A stretch of DNA of 64,000 nucleotides from NCBI GenBank assembly GCA_950295325.1, contig OX485807.1, positions 27,747,666 through 27,811,665 of the forward strand, given 5' to 3'. The DNA comes from Polytrichum commune. Lineage: Eukaryota > Streptophyta > Polytrichopsida > Polytrichales > Polytrichaceae. The translations under genes were made by a program, and so were the position numbers. Position 1 is the first letter of the stretch. The number at the start of each line of letters is the position of its first letter. Below the pieces are notes generated by a model. It searched no databases. It saw nothing but the letters and a program-made list of their open reading frames with translations, and was not told the DNA's origin. Positions 1 to 12,399 of this stretch are shown here, piece after piece.

Positions 1-987
1 ATGGGAAAAACTGCTAGAAGAGCATGTCCTTCATCCAGATATCTGTTTTCACAAGATATATTTCCAATGCTGAGCACTAAAGGATGCCCACTAACTTTTC
101 CATCTTTAGACAGTGAAGTCTGATCGCTGTAAAGTATTAGTGGAGCAATCACAGCACCTTCACTATTGACATGGTCCTGCAAAGACACAATAAGAGGATT
201 TAGAAAATGAGACATCATACATCAAAAAATCAAGATCTTGCAAAATACCAAAATAGGATATGATTCAAACTGATGCGTACGAGAACCCTATGACACAAAT
301 CACGCACAACTATTGACTCTTGTCATGTCATAATCACTCCGGTCAGGGGACTACATATTTGGCACCAATCATTAGCTTGTAACTTACTTGCATCTGTTTC
401 CACCAATTAGCTGTGCCAGGAGTTGAATACACCTTCTCATAGATAGCCAAATTCTTGGAGTTTGGGTATATTTCAAATCCTTCGGCTACAATAGGAGAAG
501 AGAATAGAGATCCCAAAGCATCTATAGGATCTGGATAGTGTAAAATGTGCCCTTGAATAAGTTATTGTTTCCAACCATCTACTGCAGCTAATGTCTCATA
601 GCTATCCAAATCAACACTTGATCTTACTGAAACATCTTCTAATTTAAAGCTTGGGTGAAAGAGGACTTGGTTGAATAGAACATTTATGTCTCTTATTGAT
701 AGACCACTGTTGTTTCTGCAAGTACGTATCCAATGTACTAGACTAAATGTAGAATCATAAGGGACCTTAGAATCATCCTCTTGAAAAAAAGAAAAATCAT
801 CCACATGAGACTCAGGAGACTCAAATACAGGAGGTGGTGGATCTAAATTCACATGAAGTGGGGCAATAGTTGGACTTCTTGGCCTCTTGGAGCCACATCC
901 CAAATACTTCTTGTGAGCACCAAGAGCCCCTGCATTCCCAAATCCTGTAGCTCCACAAACACTACAACTAAAACTAAAGGCTTCCAT
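1..987 (-). CDS. Plavaka-like DDE transposase, 5' part of a gene leaving the left edge
   Basis: Three exons can be read on the minus strand: 987-576, 530-388 and 176 to beyond base 1, in phase. The start is the ATG at 987. The first exon opens with a short C2H2-type zinc-finger segment (CSVCGATGFGNAGALGAHKK), then a linker. The second exon carries YSTPGTANWWKQMQ and ends at a GTAAG donor. The third contains LYSDQTSLSKDGK followed by HPLVLSIGNIS, the form of the first catalytic block (a SD pair followed by a conserved IGNI segment) in Plavaka-type cut-and-paste transposases. The first donor (GTTGGA) is weak, so the exon 1/2 junction is less certain. The remaining catalytic residues lie outside the window, so whether the gene is intact is unknown. 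The family call rests on motif memory only. Confidence 0.6.
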
Positions 988-3733
988 TCAAACACAGATC
1001 CAATCAAGTGCACTAGTTCAGTAATTCCATAACTCTCCCTGCAAATATCCACACCAAGTGGCTAAGAATTGAGCTTCCATGCTTCAAGTAGTAGGAACAA
1101 TATATTAGTGCATAAGTTCATAAGATTATAAGAATATAAGAAAACATACCTAGAGGATATGCATGCTGGGCCTTGAAGTAAAGAAAAACAAGAAAGGTAG
1201 ACATCTCTCTATCTCACGAACAATTTAGCTTCTTCAAGTCAGTCTTCAAGCTCCTCTCCAATCACACAACCACTTGTTGGCCATCTCATATGTATAGTCC
1301 ATCCAATCAGCATCACAAAAGGAGATCACACAAAAGCAAGAAACTTCAAAATCTGGGATGAGCTTCCTCACCACATCTCTTATTGCAGATGACAGGGAGG
1401 ACCAATTTTTCCATTGCCGGTAATGAATATTTCACACTTGGCCCTTGATGTGGTAACAAACTCTCAAGTACATCCTTCCAGGTCCTCAACCCTCTGCTTC
1501 AATGGAAGATCAACACGTTCGGCTGTGCTTTGTTTGCGTCCTTGAAGAATGCCTAGTAGACGCTCGAGAAGCTTGTAATGCACAAAGGCATTGAACAGAA
1601 ATACACGCAGCAAATGGACGCAGATACTGCCATTTTGATGGAGCATTCTTAAATGAAAGTGGAAGTTCTTGCAAAAAGATACCCCACGCTTGCCTAAGTC
1701 ACATTGAGCATTCCTGACAATGTGGTGATGTTGGCTCATGTTCACAATATGTAAATTGATAAATCTCCGAAGCACCTTGATAAACGTTTTCTTCAGATTC
1801 ATAATCCCATTTGGGCTACTTACAGGCACCGACATGAGAAACACTGCATGGACAACTATTGCAGCGGATGCTACTCTCATCCTTTTTTCCTCCATCACTG
1901 GGGTTTTGTCCCACTGCTGCACCTGCAGTCCCAAGATAATTGTCTCAAACTCAAGCATATTGCATATATTCCTATGAAATTGACCTTCATAGTAAGCATC
2001 TCACATGTTTCATGTGAGAAGAACCAACTCACATGGTAAGAGATTAAGTGACAATCTTCCTGAAAACAAGTCGAAGGTCTTGTATATACCACTCCAGTAG
2101 GGTTTAGATGGAAATGACAAGGCAGATATTCAATGGCAATGCTCTTGAACCCTATGAATTCAGTCAAGGATCAATCCCTGAGACTATCCCCACATGAACT
2201 GATTGAGTTTGAGAATTAACCAGTTGAAGTTCAAGGCTTCAGGAAAATAACCTCGGAGGCTTGGATTGTTTCTTTGTTTCTTTGATTTGGAACAGAGCCT
2301 CCAAGTAGGGTATGTCGATAATCTTGGAGGCGGCGTAAGGGAGGGAGCTAGATACCTGGCTCAACAACATATGCATGATCTCCTCTTTGCGAAATTCGAA
2401 GACATCCTTCACGTCCTGTCTCGCGACCTATCAACCTCCCCAAACCAAAACAAAACTTGGCACCACTTATTTCTACCGAATCGTCCTCCACAAGAATATT
2501 TCGCCGGCAGCTTCGAATTGAGCTCCTGCTCCGCTCCCAATTTTTATCCCAAACTTTGCAGCATTGTGCACCGCACAAACAAACCCCACCCCACGGTATG
2601 GAGCTCCTCAACTCGCCACAGAATGCTTAGAATTTTGAAAGACCCGAGAATAGTTTTCATTTGTCAGATGAAAAGATAGCGATGAATGCCTCAATCAATC
2701 CAAATGCATCAATGGCTAAGATTGTCCATTAGGGATAAGAATCGACGGCTCAGGATTCTTCAAGTGTTATAGGTGAATGTTTGGCGCAAAGATGGCGACA
2801 AGTCGAGCAATGGCGCCTCATGATCATATGTAAGTTGTGTTTTGTGATTTTTTTTGTGCAGGCCGGTTGTGGATTAATTTTTTTCGCAATTGGACATTAG
2901 ATGTGAGTAGATTGGAGATCGTTGTTGTTAGTTGAAGAGGAGCGCGAGGAGGAGGATATTGTAAGTTGTTTTGTGTATGGGAGTTTCGTTATGGAGGCTC
3001 TTGCATGTACTTCGTTTGGTGGTTGATGTCTGCAATTGGAGAGTGTTGGAGGGAATGCGTTGTTGTTGTTGCTGTTTTTGTTATGTTTGCTTTACAAGGA
3101 GCGCATGTTTGTTATGTACCTGAGTCTACTCCGACGTAGCTCCAGCACGAGTTGCATCATAACAACCGATCTTGAGTTGATAATTTTATAACGTGTTTCT
3201 CTGTGGTGTTAATCAAGTAATTTACAATCACCATATCTTTGATATCCATCAAATTGGTCTTGCAGGCAATCGGGAGAATTTTTTTGGTCATGAATTTCGT
3301 CTGAGTGTGTTGCCATGTCAGAAGCATTACAAGAAAAACCTAAGTAGGTGTAGCGAAGTTTCCAGGGCAGCTATTGTTCTCGAGATCATTAGCTAGCTAT
3401 TGTTGATGCTGCAGACAGACTAGAGAGTGATCCACGGAACTTGAGATCAAAGTCGACACCGACTTCGGTACGAAAGTTGAGAAGCCGACACCAACATCGC
3501 TCCTCTTCTCATCTGCGCTGTACAGCGATGTGAGTGCCCAATCTGTATACTCTTAATTGAGTGTCCTCCAGGATACTCAATTAACGGAAGGCAGATAGCT
3601 GATGTGTGCACAGAGTCAGAACTTAAAAGATTTACATAGAAAAGGCATGTTTGATAAACAATGAAGCCAATTCTGTACTAATGATGTCTTGTGGTCAACA
3701 CGCGAGGTTAATGGTCTCCTAGGTGTTGTTTCA
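988..3733. other. Gene-free interval between divergent genes
   Basis: This stretch separates the minus-strand Plavaka-like gene from the plus-strand five-exon gene, so it should hold both promoters and any noncoding first exons. A good minus-strand donor (AG followed by GTATGT, near 1150) suggests a leader exon of the transposase gene. Several medium ORFs occur on both strands around 1.46-1.96 and 2.27-2.68 kb, but none resembles a known protein and they overlap each other on opposite strands. One copy of the dispersed leader-like motif lies at 2195-2232. Confidence 0.5.
2195..2232 (-). repeat. Dispersed leader-like motif, copy 1
   Basis: Read on the minus strand this matches the shared core GAACTTCAACCGGTT followed by a TTCTCAAACTCAA segment and GTTCA. 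It is in the orientation of the Plavaka-like gene, about 1.2 kb upstream of its ATG. Four other copies occur in the window. Confidence 0.7.
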
Positions 3734-5647
3734 ATGGACTCTAGGTTGAGAACGCCTGCAAGGCGATCCTCATTTGTGTCCGCTCTTCCATCGCCATATT
3801 CTCGACCTTCTCAATTCCGTCATGCTGGAAGATCCATTCGGTTCCAGGTGTCTCCAAGTAATATAGGCGATCATGTAGCAGGAGAGAGCAGTGCTGTGAA
3901 TGTTGCTGTGCCGGATCAGCTTGCTCCCGAGACAATGCCGGATGCACTTGCCCCCAATACACCAAGTACTGTACTCCCTTCCCCTTGTTCCTTTGTCGCT
4001 CGGAGGATTCTCTCTTTTGATATGTTTAAAAAAAAAAATAGATCAGAGCTATTTTTTAGTTTCGCATATATTAGTTTCGCAGATGTAGTAGTCCTCATAC
4101 TTCTTCAAAATAAGATGAGTCCTTCGAGATATTTTTTTGTTGTAACTGATTTGTTGTACAAATGTTGTGAAGCTTCCCCATTCCTGGCCGGTTTGATCTT
4201 TCCTCCTTGCCGTAATATTCATCATCAATGTTCTTCTCTGCACTGTGGTTTTATAGAATTATATAGAATTATATTTTCGATTGGTATGTGTGTGGTATAA
4301 CCAGTTCGAGAGCAACAACCTTAGCCTCAATACTCACTTTCACACTTTAATCTTCTATGCAGATGTGGCTAATGGACTCTCAGCCTCAGAGCGGATACTT
4401 CTTCACAAATTGAAGAAAGACACCAAAGATCAATCCAGCCAAATTTCAAAACTCACCGACCTGTTAGCAGTTGCAGTTCGAGAGAATGTGGCACTTCCTC
4501 ATTGCACTCAATGGGAGTATGTTAAGGTTTGGCACTTGGCTTATATAACTGGTGTATTTTCATTTATTGTTTTGAATTTTGAATTTGTAAGTTTAGTGGT
4601 TTCAAATTAGTGATTCTAAACAGTTGAAATTTAACCTGGCAGCGGAGGTTGGCTGGGATCATTCGGTCTTTCCTTCTTGGGAGGAATCCATCCACAAGTT
4701 CCATTCACCCAGGGCAAGAGAGCATTAAAAGGGCCATTTTAGAAGATTTTGGTGTCCTTGATGATCCAATAGTTTGCAAGCAATTTGACCAAGCATGGGG
4801 ACCACAGTCAAGCATGGAGCCTGGCCTCCAGAGTAGAGTCTCACGAAAGTTTCGAGATGCTAGAGGTCACATGACAAGAGTCATGAAGGATGAGTTGTAT
4901 CGTCTTTTAGAGATTCCCAAGCCCCTTGCCAATGAAACAACTGAAGTAAAGGCTGTGTGGAGAAACAAACTTGCTGTGATGCAAGAAGGTACAAACGTTC
5001 ATTCCTCTTATTGATTTAATCTGTTTAAATTCTTGTTATAGTATTTTCCATATTGTAATTCACCATCAATTGTAGTCTTTTGGCATGCAAAGCTCTGGTT
5101 TTATCTCTTGGTTGAGTTCAAAGGTAATTATTGTGACATGACCTTTGAACACTGACAAAATATGAAACGGTGTTTGTTTCAGAGGATAAATGGTGCTACA
5201 TTTTGGATTTAGAAGATCCTTACGGATCAGATGTTGTATATGGAGCAATATCAAAAGTGGTAGTAGGTTCCAAGTATCCCAAGAATGGAGTGGTGAAACT
5301 CCTTATGAATCAAGTGGCATTCTTTGTGTATGCGGTAAGTGAATAACACTTAGGCTTGTGACGCTTAGCACTTGTCTTATGTAGGCTTGTGACGCTTAGC
5401 ACTTATCTTATGTCTGCATTCACATTTGTGTTTGTGTTTGTCTGGTGTTCTTTTGTAGATGGAGCTTGCAATGGCTAACCGAAATTTAAGAGAAGGGGAT
5501 TACAGGGAGCATGAAGCAGAAATGTTAAAAGTTGAAGAGCATTTGCAGGAGTGTGTTCCATTCATGAAACGTGTGAAGATCATTGATTTTCATCTTGCAT
5601 CACCAGTGAATGGTAGTGAAGCAAGTAGTGATTCTTTTGAGATGTGA
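3734..5647 (+). CDS. Five-exon gene of unknown function, 360 residues
   Basis: The exons are 3734-3965, 4363-4526, 4643-4988, 5183-5334 and 5459-5647. All introns follow GT-AG and phase is kept throughout (1083 nt including the TGA stop). The start chosen is the first ATG of the first-exon frame; an upstream extension cannot be excluded. The first exon codes for a Ser/Pro/Arg-rich, probably disordered N-terminus. The second has a helical, lysine-rich stretch (ERILLHKLKKDTKDQ). Exons 3 and 4 are compact and look folded (KFRDARGHMTRVMKDELYRL, then WCYILDLEDPYGSDVVYGAI). The last is acidic and helical (EHEAEMLKVEEHLQECVPFM). I do not recognise the family. Its head-to-head position beside a transposase gene makes a transposon accessory protein possible, but that is inference; it may equally be an ordinary host gene. 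Confidence 0.7.
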
Positions 5648-5972
5648 CTTTGCATTGCATTGAACTTCATAGTGAGACTTTGTTTACTCTTTACAAACAA
5701 CACTTTTTGTAAGACTGTTTTCAGTACGTTTGATCCTATGCAATCTAATTTGGTTTCCTGGAAGTTGTGTTTGTATGTGATATGGAGGTGGCTATGGTTT
5801 TGAGAAGGGAGCTATAGCTCTATTTGATGAGGTTTACAGTGGAGGTCGTATTTTAGTGATGTGGCTGTATGTGTGAATGGTAGAGTAATAATATGCAATG
5901 TTGAAATTTGGTGAAATCAGTATGAAAATTTGTAATGCCATTGTAACTATTTAGTGTGTAATTCTCATTATT

Positions 5973-6202
5973 ACATTTCTACATATTAGTATTAATTCCT
6001 TATTGAATGAGTATTGTCACATTTCTATAAGTTGATATTAATTCCTTTTTGGATGAATAATGTTACATTTCTATAAGTTGATATTAATTCCTTTTTGGAT
6101 GAGTATTGTTACATGTCTATAAGTTGATATTAATTCATTTTTGGATGAGTAATGTTACATTTCTATAAGTTGATATTAATTCCTTGTTAAATGAGTCATG
6201 TG
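5973..6202. repeat. Tandem repeat, five units of 46 bp
   Basis: Five near-identical 46-bp units start at 5973, 6019, 6065, 6111 and 6157, each opening with ACATTTCTATAAGTTGATAT or a close variant. The first and last units are the most diverged. The array lies about 330 bp downstream of the stop codon of the five-exon gene. Confidence 0.9.
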
Positions 6203-6390
6203 AGGTTCATAGATGTGGTATGAATGCAACAAAATAATTGATGATTTTGTATTAATGAATCAATAATGTGACCAACTTTGTTGTTTCAACATTAACTATG
6301 AAATGGCACACCCTTGCACATCAAAGCAGTTGAATTAGTGTTGTATTGATACACCATCGGTATTGTATCCACCGGAGTCAGAAATCGAGA

Positions 6391-6700
6391 TGTACATATA
6401 TCTTATGTGGAGACTTCAATAGGGACATCGCCTTAATATGATGACAAAACGACCAACAAACCACACTACTACAAAAAGAGGACTACCTATGAAGATCCTT
6501 TACAACTGGCTTCGAATTGTCATACGTTCCAACAAATAAAACATTCTATAGACAAAGAGGATACAACTACACACAAAACAACCTAATAGATGGTTTCTTC
6601 ATCAAATCCCCCAATAACAATCAATACACCTCAACTACAAACCTAAATACCCACTCAATTCTGATCACTTGCCCATACAACTAAAAATCCCCCCAAACAT
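6391..6700 (+). pseudogene. AP-type endonuclease domain remnant of LINE copy A
   Basis: The block ILCGDFNRDIA (from 6400) matches the conserved GDFN motif of L1-type endonucleases. About 80 codons later NSDHLPIQLKIPP (6657-6695) matches the SDH block that closes this domain. Frameshifts and stops lie between them, and YPPESE just upstream is in another frame. The earlier catalytic blocks are missing, so the copy is 5'-truncated or too decayed to read there. It is not functional. Confidence 0.65.
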
Positions 6701-7526
6701 ATTAATCACTAAAGCACCAATTATAACATCCGAACCGCCTCCTAGAATACTTAACCCCATTCCAAAGGAAAAAATCAAAACTTTCCACATGAAATTCTTC
6801 GAAAGCAACTCAAACCAAATAGATGAGCTCATACTACTATTACAACACAACCACCTGACAGATGAACAATGGCTACTGGCTTGCAACTCACTAAACACCC
6901 TTACCGACAACATCACCGCCATTGTCCTAGAAACATGTAGCGCCACACCCATCCCCACACTACCAAACAGAATCGCCAACCAAGGGGGCTATCTCCCAAA
7001 GAAACCCCAAAAAAGTTGGAAAACATACCTATCTACCTACCACCTCATCCGAAAGGTAATTTATACGATAAAAAACAATCCAAATTGGCGCACTCACCCT
7101 ATTATTACTCAAGAAATAAACAACCACACTCACGCTATCATACCCCCACCACCAAATCCCTCTCTTCCACATGATTCATGGATAGATGACTTAGCTTAAA
7201 TCGCCAAAAAAGCCAAAAAAAAAGCACGCAAAATCACAACTGACTACACCACCAAAAAAATTAAAAAAACCATAGCCAAATATCAACAACTTTATGATAA
7301 AAGTCCAAAAATAATAAACAGAAAAATCTTCAAAAATACCAACACCCCCTCATTAGATTGTCTCATAGATAAATTCAACAACATCCTTACAAGTCCAAAA
7401 GACATCGTACAAGAAATACATATCCAACAGTCAATCAGCAACATGCCAACTGTCCCAACTTGTTACTATCAACCCGACCACACACACCACTGCATATGCG
7501 GAGTCAGATAATATCCATGGCATGAC

Positions 7527-8480
7527 TTGAATGGATATACCCTGGAAAAAAGAGGAGAAACATCAATTCCACTGCACACATACCTAGACCAAAAAACGTA
7601 CGACATGTGCCTTAAAAACTTAACCAATGGGAAAATCCCTGGACCCGACAAAATACCTAACGTCATATTGAAAAATATGCCCCCAAGATTCTACAAATTT
7701 CTCTTATTATTCTTCACTCACTGCTATAAACAAAAACAAATCCCTGCATCATGAAAAACAAGCCTCACAATACTCCTATACAAAAAGGGAAATCCTCACC
7801 ACCTAACCAACCATAGACCAATTGCATTCGCCAACACAATCTACAAATTATTTACTACCACACTCACATGTATACTATCCGCATACGGTGAAAAATACCA
7901 AATCCTACACGACAACCAAGAAGGCTTCTGAGCTGAACGATGCACTGCTAGACAGCTACAAACCCTCATAGAAATATTCGAAGATGCAAGACTTACCACC
8001 CAAACCATCTGTATATTCTACATTGACTTCAAAAATGCCTTCGGCTCTATTGACCACACCAGACTCCTCGCCATTATGAAAGACTTAAGCTATCCACAAG
8101 ATGTTGTAGCTCTAGTAGGCAATATATACTCATAGTCTACTATCATATTCACTAGAGAACACTTTGATAAAACACAACCAATACCCATACAAAGAGGCAT
8201 TATACAAGGAGACACATTGAGCCCATATTTTTTTATCATATTTCTATAGCCACTCCTAAGATGCTTACAAAGAAATAACAATGGATACACCTTTAACACC
8301 TTTAACACCTCCAATACAAAACTATAATCTGCAGCTTACACAGACGACCTAGCCGCGATATCTAATAATTTGACATCCCTCCAACATCAACTAAATAAAC
8401 TTGACAAATTTTGTGAATGGGTAGGAATGGACCTTGACATTCCAAAATGTGCAATCACGGGTTGCCCAACAAAACAAAAT
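7527..8480 (+). pseudogene. LINE reverse transcriptase remnant of copy A
   Basis: Read through stops, the plus strand gives GKIPGPDKIPNVILKN, then FYIDFKNAFGSIDHTRLL, QGDTLSPYFF and AYTDDLAAISN. These are RT fingers, motif A, the QG-SP motif and the YxDD active-site motif (here YTDD, at 8337-8348), in the right order and spacing for a LINE RT. In-frame stops occur at PAS*, EGF* and elsewhere, mostly explained by C-to-T or G-to-A change, so the protein is dead. It is followed by the thumb and linker of the same A/C-rich composition. Confidence 0.85.
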
Positions 8481-9487
8481 TAAACCCACAAGCCTTCAAA
8501 ACATACATAAAAACCATCAATATAAACTTTAGAAATCAATCCATACCCATCCTAAGCCAACATGAGCCGTATGTTTATCTTGGAATCAACCTAGTCCCGT
8601 CACTACAATAGAAAACTCAAACACACATAACAATAACTAAATTAATCAAACAATGCAATCTACTAACAACATGCCCAACCACTATGAAACAAAAAATATA
8701 AATGGTCGACACGGTCATACGAGCCAGCATCGCATACACTTTCTACGCCGTTTCATATTCACTCCCCGCCATTAAGAAACTCGATAAAAAAATAATTGCT
8801 CTACACAAAACTATATGTGGGCTACCGAAATGCATGCCCAACGCAGTTATACAACTACCACAAGATATGTTCAGCACATAAGTTTTTTCACAAAAAAACG
8901 CATACCTCACATGTATAGGCGAACAACTTATTAATGTTCTTAATGATAAAGGAAGACTTGGAAAAATATATAATGACTTAACTAAACATATACTCGCCAA
9001 ATATGGCGGATCACTCAACCTACCACGCATATCTCGTCAAGATTGTATTAGATCACCAATTACACGAACATTATTCCTACTCAAAACAACTAGTAGCATC
9101 CACCTCAGGAGCAAGCTCAAAAAGTTTCCCCTCCTTCCCACACCACTAGAAACACAATTAATGCATCAAACACAAACTATACCAACACTAACCCCCACAA
9201 CCTCCCTCAAATACCTACACAAATTCATACTCTACAACATAATCGAACTCAAGTACATAACGCACCCCAATGGTACACACTTAATGACAAACGACGAATT
9301 CAAACATTACTATAACACACCCACTAAAACAATACAAGCCGCCTTAGACCAAGCTCGAGCTCTCTTTTGCGAACCACCGTATCACAACCCATGCCTCAAT
9401 AACTGCCCAACACATACCTTACCAAATACCCTTGAAAACGACTATAAAATACAAAACCACCACATAGACACAAGAGCAAATACTGTA

Positions 9488-10400
9488 GGTTCATAGCCGG
9501 TTTGACACATGTTAGCCAAATAATTAATTAAAGTTCAAAAAGTAGGTTCGGCACCTAAAATTAGTATATCCGTATTTTTGGCAATTTTCTCTTTTAATTT
9601 TAAAAATTCAGCTTAAATTCATTTTCAATTTAAGCTTATATCTTGTACATCTCTGTTGCATTGAATGACAAGTAAGATGTGAGTGAAGAGTTGAGAATGC
9701 TCTGTGCTTTATGCAAGTAGAGTGGAGTTGTGTTCAACAATGCATATGGGATATGTAAACTTTGAGGTGAAGCACCGAGTTAGACTTCATTTTTATAACA
9801 CGCATAACTTTTGCATAGAGTCTTCAAATGGCATTAAATTTGTTGGAGGTGAAAGATTACTTGATTTCTAAACTTTTCTTAGACCAACAAAATTCCAAAA
9901 AAGTTGATCTTCTATTCCAAAAAACTGTTATGAACGCATTTTAATTTTTTGATCTTTACACGGCTGCAATGTTTTGTCCATATCTTTTGCATAAAGACTT
10001 ATTTTGACACAAAACTTGTTGGAGGTGGAAGAAGGATTGATTTCTCAACTTTTGTTAGTTGGACAAAATTCTATAAAACTTCATCTTCTATGCTTAATTG
10101 GACTCCAAAAATTTGTGTACAACACATTTGAAAAGCCTCACCTAGAGTCTTGCTACTTCTTAACCCATATTCTTTGTGGACTAAGGTAAGTGAGCTTGAT
10201 TACAAAAGGAGCACCTTCTCTCTTTCAAAATTCACATATGCTTCCATTGTAAGTAAAACTCTAGTGAGAAGTAAAAATTTCTTACTTTTTGGCAATTTTG
10301 AAAATTAATTAATTTTATATTTGGCAAAAAATGCCAATAATATTCCAAAATTTTCGGCATCTATTTTAAGAATTATATTATGTCGAACCAGCTATGAACC
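9488..10400. mobile_element. MITE-like element with terminal inverted repeats, inserted in LINE copy A
   Basis: The left end GGTTCATAGCCGGTTTGACA and the reverse complement of the right end differ at two of 20 positions, so this is a TIR pair on a 913-bp element. The flanks TACTGTA (9481-9487) and TACGGTA (10401-10407) form an imperfect 7-bp target-site duplication. Inside is a diverged direct repeat of about 180 bp, seen as two blocks beginning TTGCATA and containing TTGTTGGAGGTG. No transposase gene is present. A 7-9-bp duplication would suit a hAT-like or Mutator-like family, but the termini are not diagnostic. Confidence 0.7.
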
Positions 10401-11749
10401 TACGGTAGGCACAATGTACACCCTCCTACACCCCCACCACCAGAATACCCAAAGCCATCCTTGCATATACAAAAAGACCACATACAATACCCAATACACT
10501 CTATATTAAAAGACCGCCCTCATACTTACAAAGATAAAAATAAAATTACAAAAAAGTACACATCATACCTATGCCAATGGATACTCTCAAACGAAACCAT
10601 ATATAACAAATGGCTCCCATGGAACAATCAAAACACTATAAATCATAACATTCTTCTCCTCACACAATATTATACTCACAAACAAAACCAACACTTCACC
10701 AACATCCTACGTCTACACTTTAATGACGAACAAATAAAAGACACCAGATACATTCCCCCGCCACAAGTCATACCCTTATGTCATATTCACATCAACGAAT
10801 ACAACCCAGATATTGACATAGCATGCACTCAAAATACCATCCAAAGCCAATATGGCGTATCACACATTTACGACAATGATGGCCGTCACTTAAATACCAT
10901 CCCTGAACAAAGACTGAAATGGTTATAGGAACAATACCAAAATGCATTAAGCAAACCCCACAATCTAAAACCCCCCACACAATCATTCGAAAAAGAAGTT
11001 GTATGGCTATACTAACGATACAAATATAGACTGCCCAAAAATGACCCCTCAAACTCTCACAATATACACTCCCAAGTGCCATCCTTGAACATATCATTGA
11101 CTCTTTCCACATCACACACTCATACTTCTCATCGCTAGTCACATGCCCTATCAAACTACAACAATTTTCCTCCACATTCTCCCGAGACAAAGTTTGAGGG
11201 TCAATAGGAACGGCATTCCAACACAAATGGACAGGCAATGGATATGCCCATCCACACAGAAAATGACACCCAACAAGCCCTCCACTGGGCAAGACTTGCA
11301 GCCCAAAACAACCCAAACACAATTACAATACTTATAACAACTGACCCAAATCTCAACCCCCATGAAGGCCCTTTTCCGGACTCACACGTCATCACACACT
11401 TTAAAACATATACCATTACATATGTTGAACCCACAATACCACCAGAACTACAAATTGAACCCTGCACAGAAAGCCGCGACGTTAGGACACTGTGTATACA
11501 CCACAGAACTACGCCCATCGGACCAACAGGATACGCACACTACATGTACATCATTAGCAAGTCTTTACAAATACCCACTGTATTTAACACAATCGCACCA
11601 CCCACACCAATAAACACCTCCGTAAACCATAGTAAGAACTGGTCTCAACTCACATATCCGCCCCCCCACCCCCGACCCAAACTACCAATATCCCACCAAT
11701 CACAAATCATGACATATGGCTACCCCTCAAATACCCACCGCAATTTTGC

Positions 11750-12162
11750 TATTATACCGATGGGTCATTTATACCACCCAAAGCAATAACCCAAGAACAT
11801 TGGAGACGAGAAAAGGCAGGATACGGCATATATAATCCTTTTAAAAACCTTAAAATCGCAGAAAGACTACCATGACTCCAAAATATACTACGAGCAGAAC
11901 TGATGGCTATTCATCACACTCTATGCCTCCTCACTACTACATACCGAAATGAACCAGCACATATTTTCACAGATTGTCTTAATGTTTTATACCTCCTAAA
12001 CACACAAACAAAACACCCAACCTCACACAACAGTCACCCAGACAAGAAGATACTTGAATCAATAATTACGATGTTACAATCCCGTACACAAATCACCACA
12101 CTACATAAAGTCAAAGCCCACACGAATATAAGTGCAATGAACAAGCGGACAATTTAACCAAA
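11750..12162 (+). pseudogene. RNase H domain remnant of LINE copy A
   Basis: YYTDGSFIPPK (from 11750) is the first RNase H block, ILRAELMAIHHTL (about 11890) the Glu helix, HIFTDCLNVLYLL (about 11955) the second Asp block, and VKAHTNIS (about 12110) precedes a NEQADNL-like block that is frame-shifted. One TGA lies before the AELMAI block. This order matches retroelement RNase H1. The CACTA-like insertion begins just after the domain. Confidence 0.8.
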
Positions 12163-12314
12163 ATGGGACACTACAAGACAAACAAGGATTTTTAGTACAG
12201 TGTTTTACCATGCATGTGCTAATTGGACCAACACTTCATGAAAAAAAGAAAATCGACATGTTTCTAGTATAAGTGTTGGAAAATAGTCATTGTGGACACA
12301 TGGACGCCCTGATG

Positions 12315-12350
12315 TTGTTTATAGGACGACTCACATCGTCCTATAAACAA
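12315..12350. repeat. Perfect 15-bp hairpin
   Basis: TTGTTTATAGGACGA (12315-12329) and its exact reverse complement (12336-12350) enclose the loop CTCACA. It lies in the left part of the CACTA-like insertion. Confidence 0.9.
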
Positions 12351-12399
12351 TCAGACAATTTGTCCAATAGATTGTATAAATTATGGTCGGTAATTTTTA

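Noticed and set aside
1464-1958. Minus-strand ORF of about 164 codons
   Set aside because: No recognisable motif, it overlaps plus-strand ORFs, and a different frame through the same DNA looks equally plausible. Not enough to call a gene.
10792-11518. Minus-strand ORFs rich in Cys, Val and Trp
   Set aside because: They are the antisense of the A/C-rich LINE linker between RT and RNase H.
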